From positions 1 through 64,000 of the forward strand of contig MIEI01000004.1 in the NCBI GenBank assembly GCA_002095305.1: a DNA stretch of 64,000 bases, written 5' to 3'. Position numbers and translations under genes: made by a program. Position 1 is the first letter of the stretch, and every line of letters begins with the position of its first letter. The notes under the pieces are model-generated. The model made no database searches. It was given only the letters and a program-made list of their open reading frames with translations, and was not told the origin of the DNA. This stretch comes from Pantoea brenneri (GTDB taxonomy: Bacteria > Pseudomonadota > Gammaproteobacteria > Enterobacterales > Enterobacteriaceae). This document shows, one piece after another, positions 58,954 through 64,000 of this stretch.

Positions 58954-58977
58954 ATCCCCGACAGCTCTGTCGGGGAT
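58954..58977 (+). terminator. Hairpin after kdgT
   Basis: Eleven-base stem ATCCCCGACAG/CTGTCGGGGAT; no strict T run, so termination is inferred. Confidence 0.6.
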
Positions 58978-59085
58978 CACTCTGGATTTTGTGTTGTAAA
59001 TCAATCTCTCATTTGGTCTGGACTCACTCTGCATTACGCTGATGTGGCGTATTAAGCGCATCAAATATAAACAGAGGATGAGACA

Positions 59086-59952
59086 ATGACAGTTATTAAC
59101 CAAGCAACGTGCAGATTATTTACCGAAGTCGGTAACACCACCCAGTTAGTCGCCTATTACGAGGAAGGACGACGCACCATGTGGATGATGCTGCGCGCTC
59201 AGCCGCGTCCCAGCTTCAACCACGAACTGATTGAGGAGATCATGAACCTGAGCTATGCCGCGCAGCGTTCCGGCCTGCCAATCGATTTCTGGGTGACGGG
59301 CTCGCTGGTTCCACAGATGTTTAACGCCGGAGGCGATCTGCGCTTCTTTGTTGAGTGCATCCGTAATAACCGGCGCGAAGCACTGCGGGCTTATGCCCGG
59401 GCCTGTGTTGACTGTATCCATTCAGCAGCACGCGGCTTTGACACCGGCGCGGTCACGCTGGCGATGATTGAGGGCAGTGCGCTGGGCGGTGGCTTTGAAG
59501 CTGCGCTGGCGCATCACTTTATTCTGGCGCAGAACAACGCGCGGATGGGCTTCCCGGAAATTGCCTTTAACCTGTTCCCGGGAATGGGCGGTTATTCGCT
59601 GGTGGCACGTCGTGCCGGCATGAAGCTGGCCGAAGAGCTGATCTGTGAAGGGGAGTCGCACAGCGCGGAATGGTACGAAACACGCGGTCTGGTGGATAAA
59701 GTGTTTCAGCCTGGCGACAGCTATCGCGCCACCCGAACCTTTATCGATACCTTACGTCCGAAACTCAACGGCGTGCGGGCAATGCTGAAAGCGCGTCAGC
59801 GCGTGCTGCAATTGTCACGCGCTGAGCTGATGGACATTACCGAAGATTGGGTTGATTACGCCTTTACCATTGAACCCAAAGACATTGCTTATATGGAGCG
59901 TCTGGTACAGTTACAAAACCGCCACAGCGCATCACTGCGTAAAGCGGGCTAG
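59086..59952 (+). CDS. rpfF: DSF-family signal synthase RpfF
   Basis: 288-aa crotonase-fold bifunctional dehydratase/thioesterase acting on 3-hydroxyacyl-ACP to release a cis-2-unsaturated fatty acid (DSF/BDSF) used in cell-cell signalling. The two catalytic glutamates of RpfF correspond to Glu138 (ALGGGFEAAL) and Glu158 (MGFPEIAFNLFPGMGGY), spaced 20 residues as in Xanthomonas RpfF. GAGGA precedes the ATG. Convergent with rpfR, the receptor gene, 12 bases from its end. An ordinary enoyl-CoA hydratase is less likely given the FPGMGGYS motif. Confidence 0.9.
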   Translation: MTVINQATCRLFTEVGNTTQLVAYYEEGRRTMWMMLRAQPRPSFNHELIEEIMNLSYAAQRSGLPIDFWVTGSLVPQMFNAGGDLRFFVECIRNNRREALRAYARACVDCIHSAARGFDTGAVTLAMIEGSALGGGFEAALAHHFILAQNNARMGFPEIAFNLFPGMGGYSLVARRAGMKLAEELICEGESHSAEWYETRGLVDKVFQPGDSYRATRTFIDTLRPKLNGVRAMLKARQRVLQLSRAELMDITEDWVDYAFTIEPKDIAYMERLVQLQNRHSASLRKAG

Positions 59953-59964
59953 TAATTAACAGCG

Positions 59965-61950
59965 TTAAACGCGGGCAGGATGCTTAGCCAGCCAATGCCC
60001 AAATTGCTCCGCGGGCATTGGTTTTGCGTAGAGATAACCCTGACGCCCGTCAACACCACTTTTAAGGATAAATTTCTCTTCATCCTGGGTTTCAATACCC
60101 TCGGCAATCACCTGCAGGTCAAGCGCCTTGGCGACGGCGACGATGGCACGCACCAGCGATTGTGAAACCGGCTGCTTATTGATATTACGGATAAAACTTT
60201 GATCGAGCTTAATGGCGTTAATCGGGACCCGCGCCAGTTGTGACAGCGAAGAGTAGCCGGTACCAAAGTCATCGAGATGCACCTGAGCCCCCAAATCCTG
60301 AAACTGCTTCATCAGCTTCAGCGCTTCGGTCTCATTTTCGATCAGGCAACTTTCGGTCAGTTCAATATCGATCGGGCAATCGGTCAGACCGGCCTCGGTC
60401 AGCGCCTGTTTCAAATCGCTGTAGATACTTTGATCGATCAGCTGGCGGGCAGAGACGTTGACTGCCACCCGCAGATACACGCCGTCCTGACGCCAGGCGA
60501 TAATCTGCTTCAGCACGTTAAGCATCACCCAGCGACCCAGCGGCACAATCAGCCCAGACTCTTCGGCGTAGGGAATAAAATCGCCCGGCGAGACCATCCC
60601 GCGCTCCGGTGAAATCCAGCGCACCAGCGCTTCGGCGCTGCGCACGTTGCCGTCACTGTCGATTTTCGGCTGGTAGTGGACAATGAGGTGATCCAGCTCC
60701 AGCGCTTTACGCAGGTTAGTGTCGAGCCACAGATACTCAAACACCCGCTGATTCATCTCAGCCGCAAACACACAAAATTTGCCGCGGCCGTTCTCTTTAG
60801 CATGGTACATCGCGGTGTCGGCGTTGCGGATCAGGCTCTCGCGATCCTCGCCATGCATCGGGGCGAGGGCGATACCGATCGAGCAGCCGCTGTAGACTTC
60901 AATCAGCCCAATGCGGAACGGCTGACGCAGACGCTCGAGGATGCGGGAAGACATCGCCTCCAGCGCCGCCTGGCTGGTGTGTTCTGCCAGCACCACAAAT
61001 TCATCACCGCCCAGGCGACCCAGCGTCTGATCTTTGCCGAGGCAGCTCAGGATCGCCAGCGACACCGCCTGCAACAGCTGATCGCCAAACATATGACCGT
61101 AGGCGTCATTCACTTTCTTGAAATTATCGAGATCGAGATAGACCACGCCGGTCTCATCGCCGCCAGCTTGCTCCAGCGCCTGACTCATTTGCTGATGAAT
61201 CGCGTTACGATTGGGTAATCCGGTCACCGTATCGGTGTTGGCCAGCACCCGCAGACGTTCCTGGGCGCGACGCTCCTCGGTTATGTCCGTGCCTGAACAG
61301 ATGAGGAAAATTTCATTTTTGCCACTGCCGCTGTGAACGAACTTATTACGAAACAAGAACAGTCGCTGGCCTTTTCTGGTTTTCACCCAGCGCTCGACCT
61401 CATAGGAGTTACCATCCCGGAAGAAGCCGGTAATGTTACGTCGCGAGGCCGCAGCTTCCTGTTTGGTCATAAACAGCTGAAAGACATTCTGGCCAATCAC
61501 CTCATGTTCGTTCAGACCGGTATATTCTTCACTCAGGCGGTTAAAACGCTGGATGTTGCCACGCTGGTCAAGAATGACGATCACCGAATTGGCTTCCGAA
61601 ACCACCTGTTCGGCGAATGAAAGCCCTAATGTCAAATCACGGGCAACCGCGGCGGTATCGCCCCAGGCAGAGGCGGTTCCGGCCCACGAAGATTGGTTAA
61701 CTTTGCGGCCGACCAGATGCAACGGTACCGCAACACCCTGCAACGGCAGCGTCAGATTAATACTTGAGGTGATGACCGGCATGGCCCGTATCATCGCAGC
61801 CTGGCCGGGGGTTAGCGGCAGGGCTATATTGGTTAGTGACGACTCATCTTCGGCAAAATTCAGCGCATCGCTGTCCGCGGTCAGACGCCAATGAGGGCTG
61901 GTTGTACCAAACAAGGTGTACAACAACGTTTGCCCTTGTTCATCGGTCAT
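59965..61950 (-). CDS. rpfR: BDSF receptor / c-di-GMP phosphodiesterase RpfR (PAS-GGDEF-EAL)
   Basis: 661 aa. Residues 1-95 resemble the RpfF-interaction domain; a PAS domain (about 108-228) senses the fatty-acid signal; GGDEF at 314-318 and EAL at 440-442 with DDFGTGYS at 560-567 are intact. No RxxD inhibitory site precedes GGDEF. The same architecture is E. coli Gmr/PdeR, whose locus this matches (after osmB). In Burkholderia and Cronobacter, RpfR binding of BDSF raises phosphodiesterase activity. GGAGGAAG precedes ATG. Confidence 0.92.
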   Translation of the reverse strand: MTDEQGQTLLYTLFGTTSPHWRLTADSDALNFAEDESSLTNIALPLTPGQAAMIRAMPVITSSINLTLPLQGVAVPLHLVGRKVNQSSWAGTASAWGDTAAVARDLTLGLSFAEQVVSEANSVIVILDQRGNIQRFNRLSEEYTGLNEHEVIGQNVFQLFMTKQEAAASRRNITGFFRDGNSYEVERWVKTRKGQRLFLFRNKFVHSGSGKNEIFLICSGTDITEERRAQERLRVLANTDTVTGLPNRNAIHQQMSQALEQAGGDETGVVYLDLDNFKKVNDAYGHMFGDQLLQAVSLAILSCLGKDQTLGRLGGDEFVVLAEHTSQAALEAMSSRILERLRQPFRIGLIEVYSGCSIGIALAPMHGEDRESLIRNADTAMYHAKENGRGKFCVFAAEMNQRVFEYLWLDTNLRKALELDHLIVHYQPKIDSDGNVRSAEALVRWISPERGMVSPGDFIPYAEESGLIVPLGRWVMLNVLKQIIAWRQDGVYLRVAVNVSARQLIDQSIYSDLKQALTEAGLTDCPIDIELTESCLIENETEALKLMKQFQDLGAQVHLDDFGTGYSSLSQLARVPINAIKLDQSFIRNINKQPVSQSLVRAIVAVAKALDLQVIAEGIETQDEEKFILKSGVDGRQGYLYAKPMPAEQFGHWLAKHPARV

Positions 61951-62072
61951 GGAAACTTCCTCCGGGGAGTGCTCTGCAGGCGTTATCTCATTATTTTAGC
62001 AACAGTATTCATCATCCGACGTTAGCACAAGGTACAAACCAAATATATTTTGCTATCAAGATATGAATGGCA

Positions 62073-62098
62073 CAAAAAAGCCCCACTTCCGTGGGGCT
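62073..62098 (-). terminator. Terminator of the ybdD-cstA operon
   Basis: Minus-strand stem AGCCCCAC/GTGGGGCT with GGAA loop followed by six Ts. Confidence 0.88.
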
Positions 62099-62109
62099 TA
62101 TTACGTTCA

Positions 62110-62400
62110 TCAGCAGGGACATTTTCCGAGCTTACCGGCCTGGCTGGGGAAGCGGGCATCCAGACAGTAGCGGTGGAAATCACGCTCATTCATCGGCGTC
62201 TGTTCAGGGTGATGCAGTCGCATATGCTGCAGGTATGTTTGATAATCCTGCACCCCGACCATTAAGCGAAAGCACTGTTGCAGCCCTCGCCACAGGCTCC
62301 GCCAGCGAAAGGGCGCCGCATCGCGGGCCGTAACAAACTGGCAGCGATGGATCTGCCACTCGCCCTGCGGACGACGCACCGGATGAATCGCATCAGACAT
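62110..62400 (-). CDS. YbdD/YjiX-family protein, N-terminally extended
   Basis: 96-aa protein whose C-terminal 60 residues match YbdD/YjiX (LMVGVQDYQTYLQHMRLHHP, CLDARFP and a Cys-containing tail). Family members are about 65 aa; here about 30 extra N-terminal residues are present. Start at 62400 is firmly supported by AAGGAGG and by an 8-base overlap with the cstA stop (ATGTCTGA). These small proteins are always paired with CstA/BtsT transporters. Confidence 0.85.
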   Translation of the reverse strand: MSDAIHPVRRPQGEWQIHRCQFVTARDAAPFRWRSLWRGLQQCFRLMVGVQDYQTYLQHMRLHHPEQTPMNERDFHRYCLDARFPSQAGKLGKCPC

Positions 62401-64000
62401 GACGCACCTCCTTATTACGCAGCGCAACCGTCGATTCATGCGTGGTCGGCAGGTTACTGCGCAATGCCTTGCGGATAACAAAGAAGGCGGCAATCAGCAT
62501 CGTCACCGCCACCAGCATAAAGAAGCCGCACAGCGCCGCATTGATCTGATTGCTGAAGACGATGGTCTGCATATCGGCCACGGTTTTCGCCGGGGCAATC
62601 AATACGCCTTCATCCAGCCCTTTTCGGAACTTACTGGCCTGCGCCAGAAAGCCGATTGACGGTTTTTCATGGAAGATTTTCTGCCAGCCGGCGGTCATTG
62701 AGGTAATGAACAGCCAGAGGGTTGGCAGGATGGTGACCCAGGCGTAGCGTTGTTTTTTCATTTTGAACAACACCACGGTACCGAGGATCAGCGCCATTGA
62801 GGCCAGCATCTGGTTTCCGATACCAAACAGCGGCCACAGGGTGTTAATGCCGCCCAGCGGATCGACCACGCCCTGATAGACAAAGAAGCCCCAGCCCGCC
62901 ACCGCGACCGTGGTACCGGCCATGTTACCGAGCCAGGAGCGGTTATTCGCCAGTGAAGGCACCACGGTGCCGACCAGATCCTGCACCATAAAACGGCAGG
63001 CGCGGGTACCGGCATCGACGGCAGTCAGGATAAACAGCGCTTCAAACAGGATGGCGAAGTGGTACCAGAACGCCATCATCGCCCGGCTGTTGAAAATGTC
63101 GGTAATGATGTGTGCCATCCCGACGGCAAAGGTTGGTGCACCACCGGCACGTGAGAGGATAGAGCCTTCCCCCACGTCGCGGGCAATGCCGCTCAGCGTC
63201 TCTGGCGTCACCACAAAGCCCCAGCCGTTGATCACCTGCGAGGCGCTCTCAACGGTGGTGCCAATCAGCGCAGCCGGTGAGTTCATGGCGAAATAGACGC
63301 CGGGGTCCAGCACCGAGGCGCAAATCAGCGCCATGATCGCCACGAATGACTCCATCAGCATCGCTCCGTAACCAATGAAGCGGATATGGCTTTCACGCTC
63401 CACCAGTTTCGGCGTGGTGCCGCTCGACACCAGCGCATGAAAGCCGGAGATGGCACCACAGGCAATCGTGATAAACAGGAACGGGAACATTGCGCCGGAG
63501 AAGACCGGGCCGCTGCCGTCGATAAATTTGGTCACCGCCGGCATTTTCATCTCTGGCATGGCAAACACGATGCCAATCGCCAGTCCGACAATGACGCCAA
63601 TTTTAAGGAAGGTAGACAGGTAATCACGCGGGGCCAGCAGCAGCCAGACCGGCAGGACCGAGGCAATGAAGCCGTAAATCACCAGTACCCAGGTGAGCGA
63701 AGTGCCTTTCAGGGTGAAAAACGGTCCCCAGTAAGGATGCTGCGCCACGTCACCGCCATAGATGATCGCCGCCATCATCAGCACAAAACCGATCAGCGAC
63801 ACTTCAGCGATTTTTCCGGGGCGGATAAAGCGCATATAAACGCCCATAAACAGCGCGATAGGAATGGTGGCGGCGATGGTAAACAGGCCCCAGGGGCTGT
63901 TGGCTAACGCCTTGACCACCACCAGCGCCAGCGCCGAAAGAATGATGATCATCACGCCGAGCGCGCCAAGCATGGTGACCACACCGGCAAAGGCACCCAG
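62393..64000 (-). CDS. CstA/BtsT-family transporter, partial (5' end off window)
   Basis: C-terminal 535 or so residues of a large membrane protein with many helices, from the APST-type carbon-starvation family (GFHALVSSGTTPKLVE; GGINTLWPLFGIGNQMLA; FVAIMALICASVLDPG). E. coli CstA and BtsT (pyruvate transporter) are about 700-716 aa, so roughly 165 N-terminal residues lie beyond the right edge. The pair with a YbdD/YjiX protein fits both; which one cannot be told here. E. coli rnb would be expected in this position. Confidence 0.92.
   Translation of the reverse strand: MGAFAGVVTMLGALGVMIIILSALALVVVKALANSPWGLFTIAATIPIALFMGVYMRFIRPGKIAEVSLIGFVLMMAAIIYGGDVAQHPYWGPFFTLKGTSLTWVLVIYGFIASVLPVWLLLAPRDYLSTFLKIGVIVGLAIGIVFAMPEMKMPAVTKFIDGSGPVFSGAMFPFLFITIACGAISGFHALVSSGTTPKLVERESHIRFIGYGAMLMESFVAIMALICASVLDPGVYFAMNSPAALIGTTVESASQVINGWGFVVTPETLSGIARDVGEGSILSRAGGAPTFAVGMAHIITDIFNSRAMMAFWYHFAILFEALFILTAVDAGTRACRFMVQDLVGTVVPSLANNRSWLGNMAGTTVAVAGWGFFVYQGVVDPLGGINTLWPLFGIGNQMLASMALILGTVVLFKMKKQRYAWVTILPTLWLFITSMTAGWQKIFHEKPSIGFLAQASKFRKGLDEGVLIAPAKTVADMQTIVFSNQINAALCGFFMLVAVTMLIAAFFVIRKALRSNLPTTHESTVALRNKEVRHV

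Overview
The window is chromosomal DNA of an enterobacterium. Gene order closely follows the E. coli purU-hns-adhE-opp-tonB-trp-topA-acnA-pyrF-osmB stretch, and nearly every protein resembles its E. coli counterpart. Departures from E. coli point to Erwiniaceae, most likely Pantoea or a near relative: trpG separate from trpD, ugd and a UDP-glucuronate epimerase beside galU, and rpfF next to rpfR. The genus is an inference; no rRNA or other species marker is present. I found no tRNA, rRNA, CRISPR array, intact insertion sequence or prophage. Layout: 0.1-11.4 kb carries purU, ychJ, rssA-rssB (RpoS turnover), galU-ugd-epimerase (nucleotide sugars for surface polysaccharide), hns, tdk and adhE. 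11.8-20.5 kb holds a MarC-family gene and an oligopeptide ABC transporter with two tandem binding-protein genes (the first frameshifted), then oppBCDF. 20.5-22.7 kb has yciU, cls and yciY. 22.7-25.2 kb is an accessory patch where E. coli has kch: a 106-aa unknown, a YcgZ-like protein behind a MerR-type dyad, a candidate small RNA, a 21-aa microprotein, a CigR-family protein and a small membrane protein. 25.3-29.7 kb has yciI, tonB, yciA, yciB, yciC, a YkgJ-type protein and ompW. 29.8-37 kb has a BON lipoprotein and the whole trp operon on the minus strand with operator, leader peptide and attenuator. 37-47 kb has rnm, yciO, a trypsin-like lipoprotein, rluB, btuR, yciK, sohB, yciN, topA and cysB. 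48.4-56.7 kb has three tiny genes (ymiA, a yciX-position gene, a ymiC-like gene), acnA, ribA, pgpB, lapAB, pyrF-yciH and osmB. From 56.9 kb the order leaves E. coli: araD, kdgT, then the convergent rpfF/rpfR pair (fatty-acid signal synthase and its c-di-GMP receptor enzyme) and a ybdD-cstA type transporter operon running off the right edge. Six genes (oppA paralogue, oppD, trpD, trpG, trpE, araD) are each interrupted by the apparent loss of one base from a short run of identical bases. All six re-join into full-length proteins when one base is restored. Three adjacent trp genes broken alike, among many intact housekeeping genes, looks more like sequencing or assembly indels than true gene decay. 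I annotate them as frameshifted pseudogenes over their full span and give the break points. Features of most biological interest are the rpfF-rpfR pair at the position of E. coli gmr/pdeR, the candidate sRNA with its own promoter and terminator, the microproteins, and the trypsin-like lipoprotein beside an unexplained AT-rich gap.
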